NCBI GenBank assembly: GCA_948146395.1
Contig: OX411544.1
Span: forward strand, 91,319,901 to 91,383,900
Source: Fragum whitleyi
Taxonomy: Eukaryota > Mollusca > Bivalvia > Cardiida > Cardiidae
Direction of reading: 5' to 3'
Length of the DNA: 64,000 bases
In this document: positions 10,413 through 21,782 of the stretch, piece by piece
How positions within the stretch are numbered: position 1 is the stretch's first letter
Layout: each line of letters starts with the position of its first letter
Translations under genes and position numbers: made by a program
Notes under the pieces: model-generated
Database searches by the model: none
What the model saw: only the letters and a program-made list of their open reading frames with translations
Told to the model about the DNA's origin: nothing

Positions 10413-10837
10413 ATCCAGTTGCAGAATTATTTTTTTTTAAAAAAGATGACACGTCATCATTACATTAATCAAAGTTGAATGATCATCGAACCTATTGATT
10501 TTAATATGATTAACATAATCTATATCATATACTGATATAGTAGATATTTTATATCAAGATATTCTCTTCATTTGAATTATGCTTATCACGTACGTGCTTA
10601 TTTATTTGATCCACGGACTGTAATACTACAATAGAAGAGTGGAATTGAATTAAAACGGCCTTAAGTCAGCTGAGTTTGAACTTTCTTCGAGCATAATGGC
10701 TATCAACAGATTTTAAAGCAATTTCGCTGAAGTTTCTCCAGGGAATCATTTACTAGAAATCTGACAGAGTAAGCCAAAATCACACTGCGCGTCAGTCGGT
10801 ATTGTCCGCCAAAACTGTGTGCATGCGTTTCCATATA

Positions 10838-10972
10838 TACCTACGATTAATAATCCAATGGTGAGAGTCAAACATTCGGAAAGGATGAATGCCGCCATCG
10901 GGGATCGCACCCTGGACCCGGGACCTCTATATTGACAGTCCGACGCGCTACCAATTGCGCTATAACGGCGGC
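10838..10972 (-). mobile_element. SINE head and start of body, tRNA-Asp-like
   Basis: On the minus strand it begins GCCGCCGTTATAGCGCAATTGG, with a pol III A box (TAGCGCAATTGG) and CTGTCAA in the anticodon-loop position (anticodon GTC, Asp-like). The matching 3' acceptor strand, TGGCGGC, follows. The stem on the 3' side of the anticodon is mismatched, so it is a SINE head and not a gene. The body stops after about 60 bp. Confidence 0.7.
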
Positions 10973-11009
10973 TATCTCCGTCGATCCTTGCGTGCTGAGT
11001 CTTTGTCAT

Positions 11010-11160
11010 TTAAGGTAGTGGACCCGTAATAGCTCCGCTCATGAACTTTCACAGTGTTGCCGAAGGTTTCCTAATTAAATCATTAGGAAACCTTGGTTAA
11101 CACTGTTAATGTTCGTTACTTCCGAATGTTTGCGGAACTATTACGGGTCCACTACTTTAA
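11010..11160. mobile_element. Family A palindromic element, TTAA-flanked
   Basis: TTAA on both sides; arms GGTAGTGGACCCGT and ACGGGTCCACTAC; the centre AAATCATTAGGAAACC is the palindrome turn. About 150 bp and well preserved. Confidence 0.85.
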
Positions 11161-11169
11161 AAGATGGGA

Positions 11170-11850
11170 GGCATTGTGTTAACATTATAAACCGAAAGTT
11201 AAAATGATCCATGGACTGCAAGCTATAATTCAGCACATAACTCTGTAGGTGTAACCAAAATGAATAAATCCTGAAAATTTCATCGATAAAGTGATGTTGC
11301 AACAAGAGAATTGATGCGTTTTGGCAATAATGATTATTTGCTGCGATTTTTGCAATTAAAATAGACTTTTTAATACTCGTATTCAGTGCATATTTGAGTG
11401 AAAAGGTCAGCTAGTTTAAATTCGTTGAATGGTCACCCATTTGGTCTTGAAATAAATCGCAATTTGACGTTGTTCACATAAAATCAGTTTTATTTCTGTA
11501 GTCCAACACATTCCATTGGTAATTCTAAAAACGATATGATTAACATTGTACCAAAAGAATATGATCCAAAAATAATAAAAAAAAACGCTCTGAATAAGGC
11601 ACACTATAATATTTAGAATAGTGTGGCGTTAGTGTGCAAGTACTTGGTCCACCAGTTTATGAACAGTATAAACTGATAATTTACAGCTACACGTATTACA
11701 AAAGAGCTGATCAAGGCTGATAAAAATTTGCTTTTGATCAGTTTAATGCTAAATGCTAAAAGTCTTTGAAAAGTCTAACTTGACGTTAATAGGGGGTGAC
11801 GCCTAAGGAAAACTAACTATTACATTCGAAAAAAAAATGATTTCAATGCA
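11170..11850. other. Intergenic, no gene seen
   Basis: AT-rich. Open frames here are short, lack splice context and do not resemble proteins. Confidence 0.5.
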
Positions 11851-11862
11851 GTAACAGTTCCA

Positions 11863-12206
11863 GAGGTGTGGAATTTCCATGCCCGACTTGTCCGACACGG
11901 GCTCTCACTTGCGGGCATGTACATTTTTCTAGGGCACTTGTCCATGGACAAGTAAATATTAGAGCAAATCTGAGAACAGTACTTAGATCTAGGAGAAAAG
12001 TCATCTTTATATTTGTATCAAAGCGTAGAAAAAAATGTCCTTAATGAAGAAAATGCTGGGCTACAGCATTTTCTTCATTAAAAGCAATGTTTTCTCAATA
12101 TCCATTTTTTGTGGACAAGTTCAATTTGATCCTGGGCAAGTAGGAAATCGACTTTTACTTGTCCATGGACAAGTGAGGGAAATTTATATGTCGACACCAC
12201 TGCTCA
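11863..12206. mobile_element. TIR element with internal hairpin, hAT-like ends
   Basis: CAGAGGTGTGGAATTTCC at the left mirrors GGAAATTTATATG..ACACCACTG at the right. CAG-GGTGT ends are common in hAT elements. Inside, ACTTGTCCATGGACAAGT occurs twice and a 60-bp palindrome (GAAGAAAATGCTG / CAGCATTTTCTTC) sits at about 12040-12085. No 8-bp target duplication is visible. Confidence 0.6.
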
Positions 12207-12687
12207 CTGAGTAATTATGTGAAGCATCCACTTCTTTCTCAGTTGGTTTTGATTTGTGTTTGAAACTATTTTCTTTATGACAAAATAGACCGTCTGTAAA
12301 ATATTTCTTTGTTTTTTTATTTTTCAATGCAATTAGAAAAGTGTCATCATTTCTTATATAAAATTGGCGTTGAAAGTCTCTACTGTAGTACGCTGGTACG
12401 CGAATAAACTGTGGTCCTTATTGATTTGAAAGTTGTCATGGTATCTTTATTATCACTTGGTCAAACCTTTCACGCAAGCTTCAAGAAAGACCATCCTTAT
12501 TCTCGATAATTATCATCTTCCCGAATATGCTAACCAAACGCGGGTTGCCCGGTAGCAAAACGAAGATTATTCCGTGACTTGAAACCATCTCGAAAGCCTA
12601 CGGAATGAGTACCTGAAAAGAATTTTGTATCCAACAGAGAGATCAACCAAAAGGTGCACTTCGAAAACAACTATAGAACGTGAACTG

Positions 12688-12974
12688 TCTTTTGAAAAAA
12701 GGGCCATCTAGGAATTCCGTAAAAGAAATATTTGAAAAAGGGATTAAGTCCAGGATATGTCAACTTGGGGGCCCAATTCAAAAAAAAAAAAAAAAAAATA
12801 AATAAAAAGATAAAAAAAAAATATTTCACTGAAATGTAGATTTATCATTCTAGATTCAGAAAATAAGCAAATTGCGAAAAGTTTCGACCCTAGTCAGACT
12901 GCGCGGACTGTGCAGTCTGACTTAGATCGACACTTTGTACACTAGACAGATGGTAGCCTTTCGCGTGATGGTTC
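12688..12974. mobile_element. Family G element, eroded copy
   Basis: AGGGCCATCTAGG..TTCGCGTGATGG ends plus the internal GTTTCGACCCTAGTCAGACTG block match the complete copy at 42919-43174. It includes an A-rich run at 12780-12830. Confidence 0.65.
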
Positions 12975-12979
12975 AAAGA

Positions 12980-13920
12980 AAAAAGAAATATAGTCTAGCA
13001 GAGGCTACCCAATTGGCGCATTTCCAAAATGATAGAAATTCAATGCACCCACTCTTCTTTCCTTAACCCCCCGGTCTCACAGAGCCCAATTTAATCCCGA
13101 TTTCGAAAATTTCCAAATCGGCGCGAAATCGGCTAGCTTCCAAAGATCAAACGTAGGATATCCTTGTCGCCATAACTCTTGCAGCACCTGTCGTAACAGT
13201 GCCGGATTTTGAATTGGAAATACCACTTTACGTATTAGGCAACCAAAATAATGCCCCATACATGTTTCATGAGGATCACATCTAGCTTTATTAAAAGTAC
13301 TTTAATATATCTACATGATTAAGATGTTGCAGTACTTTTTTCTTTGTGTATATTTTAAGTCATTTAATGAAGTAACTTTTTTTCTAAACGAAAATATGTT
13401 CAATTTAGCATATTCTAAAAGAAGAAGAATGGGGTCAATTTTTTGTACTTGGTGTTTGAAGCAGTCTGTTAAATTCAAAAACCTTCATTTACGGAAGTCA
13501 CAAAAATAGCACATTTTCGTGATTTTTTAAAGTTTCAGTCTCAGAAATACTGGGAAATTATTCCTTTAAGTTACAAACTTTTGTGTCAGATAACAAATTA
13601 TTGATAAAATAATATTGTTGCTAATGTGTCTCACGCAAGCATAAAATGCTAAAATGATTCCACCCAGCAATGATAATTTCGATATCATGGGTTCTCCTTG
13701 AAATTCAAACAAGTTGCTTTCCTATTTTCCGTTCGGTTTTAATTAAAGATTCTATCCAAATCACTTTACTTACACAATTCCATTTCTGATCCGAAAGCAA
13801 ATATAACTTTTTTAAGCAAAAACCAAATGGCTATTTAAAAGTTCCATTCAGTGTATAAGTAAGGGAAAGGAAGGCAATCGGAAAAATAAAACACGCCCTA
13901 CTGCTATTACACTATTATGA
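12980..13920. other. Intergenic, no gene seen
   Basis: No exon, repeat family or RNA gene recognised. The minus-strand frame at 13077-13259 has no recognisable domain. Confidence 0.45.
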
Positions 13921-13927
13921 CAATATT

Positions 13928-14141
13928 GATTGGTTGAATGGAGTTTACGCCGCTTTCAACATCATTTCAGTTATATTGCGGCGACTGGAGCACCTAACAA
14001 TGGTTTCCTGGTATTTCTCTCACCAGTACAACTACCACATCCTTTCCTGGCCTCCAGCTGCTATCTCACATAGGTCTACGATTATCAACCCATTGGTGAA
14101 AGACAAATAGTCGGAAAGAATGAGTACCGCCGTCGGGGATT
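13928..14141 (-). mobile_element. SINE copy, body plus rest of tRNA-like head
   Basis: Reads on the minus strand: tRNA 3' part, GACTATTTGTCTTTCACC, a body with CAGCTGGAGGCCAGGAAAGG, CAGTCGCCGCAATATAACTG and a GTTGAAAGCGGCGTAAAC tail. Same family as 30393-30675. The left half of the tRNA head is missing. Confidence 0.75.
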
Positions 14142-14344
14142 ATGACAATAAAGACACAGAACAATGCATTCGGAACATCACTCGGCCATTTCCGTAAACT
14201 TCCACAGACCTCGGATGTATATAAGGCGGATGGGTATGTAACAAAATCGGGCATTTTGTTAGGCGGAAACCGTGTAAGAAATCAAAGTACTGAAATTACT
14301 GATAAGTTGGAATGCGTTCAAGAGACTATGACATCAAGCCACTA

Positions 14345-14865
14345 ACGAAGCTGACGCATCCCGCCCAGGTGGTCTCGACTTTTGACTAAAAAATTAACCA
14401 AACCGCGTTAAAATATGCGCTAGGTCAGATGACTAGGAACATTTTGTAAAAGTTTCATCCAAATCGGTCCATAATTGTGGAGGAGTTGCGTTCACGAGAT
14501 TTTTCAAATGAAGGCCTCTTTTTCCATGACACGGCTGATATTCACCAAACCCTAGCCAAAAGGCACTAGGTCAGGTGACTAGAAACTTTCTGTGAAAGTT
14601 TCATCCAAATCGGTCCATAAATGAGGGAGAAGTTGTGTTAAGATTTTTTTTACGTGAAGGCTCTTTTTCCATGACGCGGCTGAAATTCACCAAACCGTGA
14701 CTTTATGCGCAAGGTCAGATGATTAGGAACATTCTGTGAAAGTTTCATCCAAATCCAATTAGAAACTTTGGAGGAGTTGTGCTCACAAGAAAAGTGGACG
14801 TACGTACGGACGGACGGACAGACGGAGAAGATGACGCCAATATACAACCGCCTCCAGCTATGTAT
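14345..14865 (+). mobile_element. Family R element: three tandem units and an ACGG microsatellite
   Basis: About 150-bp units marked by GAAAGTTTCATCCAAATCGG (near 14447, 14598 and 14738) and TCTTTTTCCATGAC, followed by ACGGACGGACGGACAGACGG at 14805-14825 and a short end. Same layout as H and Q, but in mirror order. Confidence 0.65.
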
Positions 14866-15255
14866 AAAAATGAAATCCGAGAAAATACTATGCTTGCACA
14901 GTCAAAATCGCAAAATTCAAGACTAGCATTTAAAAAACGAAAATTTATGCGTAAATTAAACGATACATGTTTTTTGAAAGCCAAAAATGTTTCTCGAAAG
15001 CCAATTTCAATCGTACGATTGCGATACGATCAAATTTCGGTCGTAGGACCTTTCTAGAACGTGGCCCCTGAAGGCTAAACACGTCGGTCTGCTAAACTCG
15101 TTCAGATATTTGATAAAAACAAAGGCTGTAGTTAACTTGTGATAATCTTCATGATATTTAAAGGATTGCACACGTGCGTATTTTTGCACAAGTGAATTTA
15201 TGTGTAAGCAATTTTAAAGAAAATGGACAAAAGCAGAAAGAGAAGATAAATGCTT

Positions 15256-15358
15256 GCCAGTAGACCCGAAATTTAGAGTGAGTGATCAAAGGTAAATTTC
15301 GTCTATACAGGTATAGAAAAAATTGACCTTTGATCACTCACTTAAACTTGTGGATCTA
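15256..15358. repeat. Fold-back hairpin
   Basis: AGAGTGAGTGATCAAAGGT at the left returns inverted as ACCTTTGATCACTCACTT at the right, with about 35 bp between arms. Confidence 0.7.
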
Positions 15359-15617
15359 TACCTTCATCGATCCTTGCTGCGTCCACCATCAAGCTCGATT
15401 TAGAAATGGGGTTTCATTTGTTTAAGAGAAGTAATAAAAAGAGAATATTTGCTGGATCGGGTTGTTAATACAGATAAATAATCTGCAGATTTTGCGCGTT
15501 TCTTATAATGGTTTACGAAACAATTAGATAAAAAAAAAATTGAACTACGGTATTTTGTTGAAGTGTTTAAAAAGTTCGTTCAGAAAGAGAAACTAGACCT
15601 CTAAAAGAAGCTATAAC

Positions 15618-15765
15618 ATAATTCTACGAAAAACAGATCGCGACGTTACCAAATAAGCAGATCACGTGATTGTCTTGTGCTATTGCCACAATTCTACGAA
15701 AAACAGGTCGCTTATTACCAAATAAGCAGATCACGTGATTGGACAGTGCTGTTGTCAATAGCTTA
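15618..15765 (+). repeat. Tandem duplication of about 75 bp
   Basis: ATTCTACGAAAAACAG through AAGCAGATCACGTGATTG occurs twice in a row with few changes. Each unit contains TCACGTGA, an E-box palindrome. Confidence 0.75.
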
Positions 15766-16109
15766 CTTTATTGGACTTGACTTATCACATGATTTCCAAA
15801 TATAGTAATGCAAACATTTGCTACTAGTAAATTCGTACGCAAGTTTCAATAATTTTCGTTTAAAACATAAATTAGCGTGTTAATAATTTACATGAAGTGA
15901 TGGTTGTGTAATTGTTCAACATTATTACTCCTTGATGAAATAAACTGTATGTCTATGTCAAGTTGAAATATACAAAATAGGCCGGAGTGTATTCACATTC
16001 TGTTCACGTGATATGTGTTATCAAGAAACCCGAAATGAAATTATCTTGTGTTCATTTTGCGGTTTTGTTAAATCTAAGTTGGAATTGCTCCGCATTCCAA
16101 CTTAAAAAT

Positions 16110-16450
16110 AACACTGTAATTTATATCTTTTACAGTAAATAACGGCTGAGAAATCTTAATTTTTGAGAATGACGAATCATTCTCAAAAAATAAGATTTTT
16201 TCAGCCGTTATTAAAGAATCTAAAGATATTTATATGAGGATACGATGGTTTCACGTTAAGGACTTAAACGAGTAGCGTTGGCGACGTCGAATGTTTTCAC
16301 TCACAGTTTCGAGGGCTAACGCCATTTTAACTGAGGTCATCGCGTTTTTCAAACGTTTTCCTGTATTTTTTTTTAAAAAGTCCGTCTATGTACATGCGAG
16401 GTTGATCGTGAGATTGGCCGAGTGGTGTTCCGAATGAGACCAATGGTGCA
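16110..16450 (+). mobile_element. Family K element, copy 1
   Basis: Palindrome (ATTTTTGAGAATGACG / CGAATCATTCTCAAAAA) at about 16155-16200, then a shared 230-bp block with GAGTAGCGTTGGCGACGTCG and a GTTGATCGTGAGATTGGCC end. Direct copy of 25262-25580. Confidence 0.75.
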
Positions 16451-16459
16451 CCTCATTAG

Positions 16460-17650
16460 CAACTTCAAGGTTCGATATGCTGAATAAAAAGTTTTACAAA
16501 ATTGCATATAGAAACAAATTCCTAAAACCAACGCTTTCAATTATTATACCTTGTTATTTTTTTCAGTAAATATAATTCTCGAGTTTTCAAGGTTTGAAAA
16601 TAATTGATGATATAGACTAAGATCATACTGCAAATATGTATAGGATGATCTTTGCCTATACATCCCATCAAAGTAGTGTTATTCGAGATTCAGCAAATTA
16701 AGGGTAAATTTCGCTAGATGGAATGATATCGGTACCCCTCGGCGATTCTAGGAATAGGCCTCGTAAATAATAGGGTTCAGTCATAAAAGCGCGACTTTTC
16801 ATACATGCATGCAGGACGACAAAAATATCAAGGTTCCCGCTTATGATAAACGTTAGGTACGATAAAACCAACGAAAGGTTACATCTAGGCATAAATAATG
16901 AATCGATAACAAACATTTTTTTTCGAGTTATGTCATTAATTTATTAAAAAAAAAAACCTCCCCCCTGCCCAGTAAATCGTTTGGTCCGGCAGCAACTATG
17001 CATGACCTTGCAATAGCGTCTGTAGAATATTTTAATGTTGAATGTAGTAAAAATGGTCATCCAGATATGAACTCTGGTTGATGCCACCTTCACATTATTG
17101 TACAACCCGCTCTGCAAGTTTAATGCAGCTCAAAACTTTTTCGCGGATAAAATTACAATAGGCGGACGCTCTACGGACATAGCACATGCAAAGCGTATCT
17201 ACAGGGTAAGAAACAGATTAAAAGCGTCTTTTAAACGGATGTAAAGATATTAATACGTTTTACATCCCTAACGCATCTGTAAGTGCAGTAGGAATGGGCC
17301 TTAAAAGACCATTCCTTTAAGCCACGGTTTTTGGTGTTCCTCTGAGTGGTCGCTTAACACTAGCCTTAATTTATATTTTTGATATTTTGATGTCGTCACA
17401 AATATCTTGTTTCTGACATTCAATATCAGTGTCATCAAAAGTCAGTTAAACCAACCATACAGACTTTGTTGTATTTGTGTATGTTATTACGGAAGTTTTC
17501 GCTATTATTTATCTTGATAACCTACAGTGACAAATATCTCTGGATACAAATGAAAAAGATGTACTTTTTGCAACGGTAATTTACTTTTGTGTACAATGCG
17601 TGTGTATAAATCATACTCTTGTGACATATTTTTTTTTCTGCAAGAAAGAT
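16460..17650. other. Intergenic, no gene recognised
   Basis: Contains a short match to the family M end (GTGGTCGCTTAACACTAG near 17345) and an A-run at 16946-16957. Nothing else could be assigned. Confidence 0.45.
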
Positions 17651-17677
17651 ATGATTAATCTAATTAATTGTTCTTAC

Positions 17678-17857
17678 CTTCTTTGTGACAGAATTAATAA
17701 TCCCTATGCTCGTATACCTTGGTTTATTTGACCTGATCTTGATCTTGAAAACTGCTTGGTCATCAATTGCAGACATATCTAATAACATTAAAAATATAAG
17801 TAACATTCCATACTGTTCGATATTTGGAATCCTTTGACAAAGCCGATTAGGGATCAT
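17678..17857 (-). CDS. Possible first coding exon with signal-peptide-like start
   Basis: Minus-strand frame of 60 codons from ATG (17855-17857) to a good donor (AAG|GTAAGA, complement of 17672-17677). Residues 18-30 (MLLIFLMLLDMSA) look like a signal peptide, followed by a polar, basic stretch ending NSVTKK. No family was recognised and no following exon was found to the left, so it may be chance. An internal start at residue 18 would fit a signal peptide better. Confidence 0.25.
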
Positions 17858-17919
17858 TCGTCTCTTGGCAGGTGTCGATTTAAGGTCAATAAATAGGTTA
17901 ATATTGCGTCAGAATTGTG

Positions 17920-18084
17920 TTGAGGTAGTGGATTCATAATTATTCCTCAGCACTTCTGAACTTATGATCTTTCGTGATGTTGACCGAGGTTTCCTAATGA
18001 AAATCTTTAGGAAACCTCGGTTAACACTGTTAAAGTTCATTACTTCCGACACGCTTCGGTACTTTTACGGGTCCACTACCTTTA
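17920..18084. mobile_element. Family A palindromic element
   Basis: Arms GGTAGTGGATTCAT and ACGGGTCCACTACC around AATCTTTAGGAAACC. The left flank is TTGA, a one-base change from TTAA, and the right flank is also altered. Confidence 0.8.
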
Positions 18085-18194
18085 TACCAAAGTAATTGAA
18101 AGGTGAACCATATATCTTAATCCATAGGTGTTCGAAATAGCCCCCCCCACCCCCTCTACCACCATATAGACTAATAATTTCTTTAATGCTTTTT

Positions 18195-18596
18195 GGTGGT
18201 TTATCGAGAAATAACGGTAGATTATCACTTGATAATCTCTCCGCAAAATCAGTGAAATTATCAAAAACTTATACCCTGCTTTTGTGCATTTCATCCTATC
18301 TGACGTCATCTATGAGGGGCGAAATAAATGACGTCACAATGAACGTTGCATAGCAATCACGCGCAAAATGACGCGCTTTACGAAAATATGTCCTTGAAAT
18401 GTCACATTTTGTTTCAATTTTGCATTAAAGAAATGGAATAATCATTTGTTTTTCGTGTAAGATCGATAAATATTTCATTTCGTGAACAACAAAAGCTATA
18501 TTTCACTCGTGGCTCCGCCACTCGTGAAAATATAGCTTTTGTTGTTCACTCAATGAATACAAATCGATCTTAAACTGAAACAAACGATTATCCTCT
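18195..18596 (-). mobile_element. Family F element, inverted copy
   Basis: Reverse-oriented match to 9362-9773 over its full length, including the hairpin with CAACAAAAGCTATATTTCAC. The tail of this copy keeps two TGACGTCA palindromes (18301-18308, 18329-18336). It ends about 320 bp before the TRIM-like exon. Confidence 0.75.
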
Positions 18597-18917
18597 ATAT
18601 AAACGTGTTTACATTATTAGTCTATCATGGTGGTAGGGGGGTTATTTCGGACCCATATGTCTTAATCTTGTTTTATTTAGACTTTGTATCAAACAAATCG
18701 CCAATATTTTGGACATTTGAAGCAACTTTGATCGGGTTTTCCCTATGATAATTAGATATGAAGCAGGCGGCGTACGCTGAGACTGAACGTCAGTGAGCTT
18801 TAACTTGTTCTATGCCCTCTGCATACCTAAGAACCGTATTTTTGATGATGTTTTTCAATTAAAACTACTTTTGGCTACGTGATTTACTACGTGAATCGAT
18901 TATATAATACCTTTCAG

Positions 18918-19599
18918 AAAGAGGGCCAGTGAACGTCAATCAAAATATTCAGACGAAACTACCTTTGTGGAATGTGACGTTTGTCAATATAACAAGAAGA
19001 CATCTTATGCCACGTCATTCTGCAAGGTTTGTTCTGAACATCTATGCAAGAACTGCCATCAAGCACACCGCGGTTCAAAAGCAACACGCCACCATAAAGT
19101 TATGAGCGTGAACCATTCGACATCTTCAGCCGATGAATCTGTTTTACCTCTTACTCATTGTAAACAACATACATCAACGAAATTAAGTTTGTTTTGTTTT
19201 GACCACGACGCTGTCATTTGCCAAAAATGTACAAATCAAAGTCATAACCAATGCAATACCACTGATATTACAACGAAAACAACCGTAATGAAAACGCGAG
19301 AAAAGATCGTAGCAATTTTGGCCGAGCTGAAGAACTTACACGGAAGATTTTGCGATTTTAAAAATGCAAGGATTGAGGACAGAGTCGTAAATCAGACAAG
19401 AATAACAGAGTATATCCGAGCATTACAAAACTTTCGAGAAATTTTAGATAAAATAATAAGCAAGGTTGAGAATGAAGTTTCGGAACTTATGGTAAAGAAG
19501 TTGAAAGAGGTAGACGACCAGATTGCTCTGGTAGATGACGCTCTCAATGATCTAAATATCCATAAACAGGTATTAGACGAATGTAAAAAAAAACGATGA
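18918..19599 (+). CDS. B-box/coiled-coil part of a TRIM-like protein, ends at a frameshift
   Basis: The exon starts at an acceptor (CCTTTCAG ending at 18917), because the frame has stops just upstream and no ATG; the first exon lies elsewhere. Two B-box zinc fingers are visible: ECDVC..FCKVC..LCKNCHQAH (18970-19080) and HCKQH..LFCFDH..ICQKC..SHNQC (19159-19254). A helical region rich in Lys, Glu and Leu follows (about 19290-19590), probably a coiled coil for dimerisation. No RING finger is in this exon. TRIM-family proteins are ubiquitin ligases or adaptors in signalling and innate immunity and are greatly expanded in bivalves. The frame closes at TGA 19597-19599, right after nine A (19585-19593). 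Removing one base of that run would carry it into the propeller frame downstream. Confidence 0.8.
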
Positions 19600-19609
19600 T
19601 TCAATTTGC

Positions 19610-20596
19610 ATGTTTGTTGGTCAGAGAAAAGCAGATGCTATAAAAACTAAATATAATGCTACTATTTTAGAATTAGAAGATCACACTCATCTGACTGATA
19701 TGAGGTTTGAACCTAATAAGATCGTTCACGCACTTTTATCACAGCTACAATCTCTTGTTCATGCAAATAACGGACAATCGTCAGTTCCAAATCGCCCTCT
19801 ATCACATATGGCCATCATTGAACGCCAAGAGATTGATATTGGGTCACACAACGTATGTGACTGTACTTTTATTGGAGAACAATATCTTGTACTTGCTTGC
19901 GTCAATGACGGACTTAAGCTGCTCGATAAAGACTTCAATATTATATCAACCTCACCTAGGCCATCTTTTGGAGTAGCAAACTGTGGTGATAATGAAATTA
20001 TTGTTTCTAGTATGAGTAGATTTTTACGTTTTGTTAAAATTCTTCCTGGAATGGCCGAAACGAAAACACTAACGATGGACCGGCAGTGTTTCGGGATAGA
20101 TGTGTGTAACTCGGAAATCTACGTGACCTGTCATGATAATCCTGGTAATGGTGAAATTGCCGTACTAAATATGCACGGTGAGATTCTAAGGAAGTTAGGA
20201 ATGAGTAATGGTGAGTATATTCTGCATGCTCCTGAATGTGTGAAAGTAAATAGTGACGGTACACAGGTTTTTGTATCGGATAGGGACACAGATAAAGTCA
20301 CGTGTTTTGGACGAGGTGGAGACGTTCTGTGTTACTTTTCCGATGACGATCTGAAAGGTCAAGCAGGAATGTTCCTCGATGAAGCAGGTATCTTGTTTGT
20401 TTGTAGTGGGGCTGGCTCCTCACATAAAGTACATATGATTAGTCAGGATGGTAAAATGCGAAAAGTCTTCTTGTCCCCAAAAGACATGAAGAAAAGACCT
20501 GTTTGTCTAGCTTACAGAGACTTTGATGGTTGTATGGTGGTTGGGCTGGTTGACGCAAAAAAGTCTCTGCTTGTCTTCAAAACTAAGGTTCTTTGA
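19610..20596 (+). CDS. Beta-propeller (NHL-like) part of the same TRIM-like gene, shifted frame
   Basis: 328 codons from an internal ATG to TGA at 20594-20596. The region has repeated propeller blades typical of the C-terminal half of bivalve B-box proteins, e.g. LLDKDFNIISTS, VCNSEIYVTCHD, APECVKVNSDGTQVFVSDRD, GQAGMFLDEAGILFVCS and PVCLAYRDFDG. Such domains bind protein or RNA partners. It lies in a different frame from the B-box part, yet with no gap, and the frame is already open before its ATG back to the A-run. It is therefore most likely one coding exon of about 560 codons carrying a one-base indel, not two genes. An allele, a recent pseudogene or a sequencing error are all possible. 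Confidence 0.8.
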   Translation: MFVGQRKADAIKTKYNATILELEDHTHLTDMRFEPNKIVHALLSQLQSLVHANNGQSSVPNRPLSHMAIIERQEIDIGSHNVCDCTFIGEQYLVLACVNDGLKLLDKDFNIISTSPRPSFGVANCGDNEIIVSSMSRFLRFVKILPGMAETKTLTMDRQCFGIDVCNSEIYVTCHDNPGNGEIAVLNMHGEILRKLGMSNGEYILHAPECVKVNSDGTQVFVSDRDTDKVTCFGRGGDVLCYFSDDDLKGQAGMFLDEAGILFVCSGAGSSHKVHMISQDGKMRKVFLSPKDMKKRPVCLAYRDFDGCMVVGLVDAKKSLLVFKTKVL

Positions 20597-20852
20597 CTAT
20601 TATAGACGTGATCTCAACAAATTCAAATATGTTAAAAAAACTCCCAAAACATTTTGATTGGTTAAAATATATGAGTTTTAAATTGGCTGAGTTTTAAATA
20701 GGCTGAGTTTTTAACAGGTAGAGTTGACAAGACACAGACATTCAATGGAAGAGTGCTCCAATGAAAATAGAAAATATATTAATGTAACATTTAAGACCAG
20801 AATACTTTGTTAAGAAAAGAGAAATAGATGTAAACAAATCTTGTTTTCACTA

Positions 20853-20858
20853 AATAAA
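20853..20858 (+). promoter_or_regulatory. Candidate polyadenylation signal of the TRIM-like gene
   Basis: AATAAA, repeated as AATAAAATAAAT, about 260 bp after the stop at 20596. Confidence 0.4.
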
Positions 20859-21090
20859 ATAAATCAAATAAGATTTATTTTCAAATTCAGCCAAGATGTA
20901 CAGATAATTGAAATTGAAATGCAAAATAATCCCGTTGTCCATAAACAGTTTTAGATCAAGAAGTGTTAAACTTAAAAACTTACAAAATAAATCCATTTCA
21001 CAAAATCATAATTAAAATTGGCCCGTAAGTAAAGAAAGAGAAAACAATGAGCACTTAAACTTTTATAGTCAACGACAAAAATTTAACTGT

Positions 21091-21309
21091 ACTGGTTGGA
21101 GACCAATTCTTGCTGTGTACCAGTTCTCTCAACCTTACCATTTTCACAGTGAAGATGCAATATCTATTTACAATAAAAAATATTTACTTAATAAAGAAAT
21201 TTTTATCAACACCAATTACAATTTCGATGTGATTCCTTTCTGTTTTTACTGTAGACTGGGTCAATTGGCGAGAACTGGTACTTGGCGAGAATTGGTCTCC
21301 AACCAGTAA
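21091..21309. mobile_element. MITE with long TIRs, 3' of the TRIM-like gene
   Basis: Left arm ACTGGTTGGAGACCAATTC at about 21091; the right arm GAATTGGTCTCCAACCAGT ends at 21309, with GTACCAGTTCTC/GAGAACTGGTAC continuing the pairing inward. About 219 bp, no coding. Confidence 0.75.
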
Positions 21310-21782
21310 GGTAAATAGGATAAATAAAGTTGTGATGTTCTGTCATTGGATTTTGGTTGGAGGCTTTGTACAAATACAGTCGTTCAGGCAGTACCGGATA
21401 GTTAACGAAATTATCGAAGTATATGTTTCTATTACAAAACAAAATCTATTTTGTGTGGTACCAATTTGTAGGAAAATATGTATTCTTTCAATTGAAACCA
21501 ATTTTGGGATACTTATATTGTTTATACGTCAGATAAACGCTCTCTGCACACAGCACTAATTAGGTCAATAGCGGATAGGTTCGGGTAATAACGGATCGGT
21601 AGTTGAGGGAATGTCTCAAAAGTGACAATGATACTATCTCACCGTTTTGAGGTGCTGAAAGAGCTGTATTTAAGCGATTTTTATCCACAAAAGCTCGCAA
21701 GATCGAACTCAGACGGAACTTAAGCAAATCTATATTATTGAAAAGATGGGCTGATTAGTACAGTGGGCAACAAATTATCCTA

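Noticed and set aside
10746..11009. 87-codon minus-strand frame and possible tRNA gene
   Set aside because: The region is a SINE head: acceptor and A box are fine, but the anticodon stem is broken and the SINE body follows.
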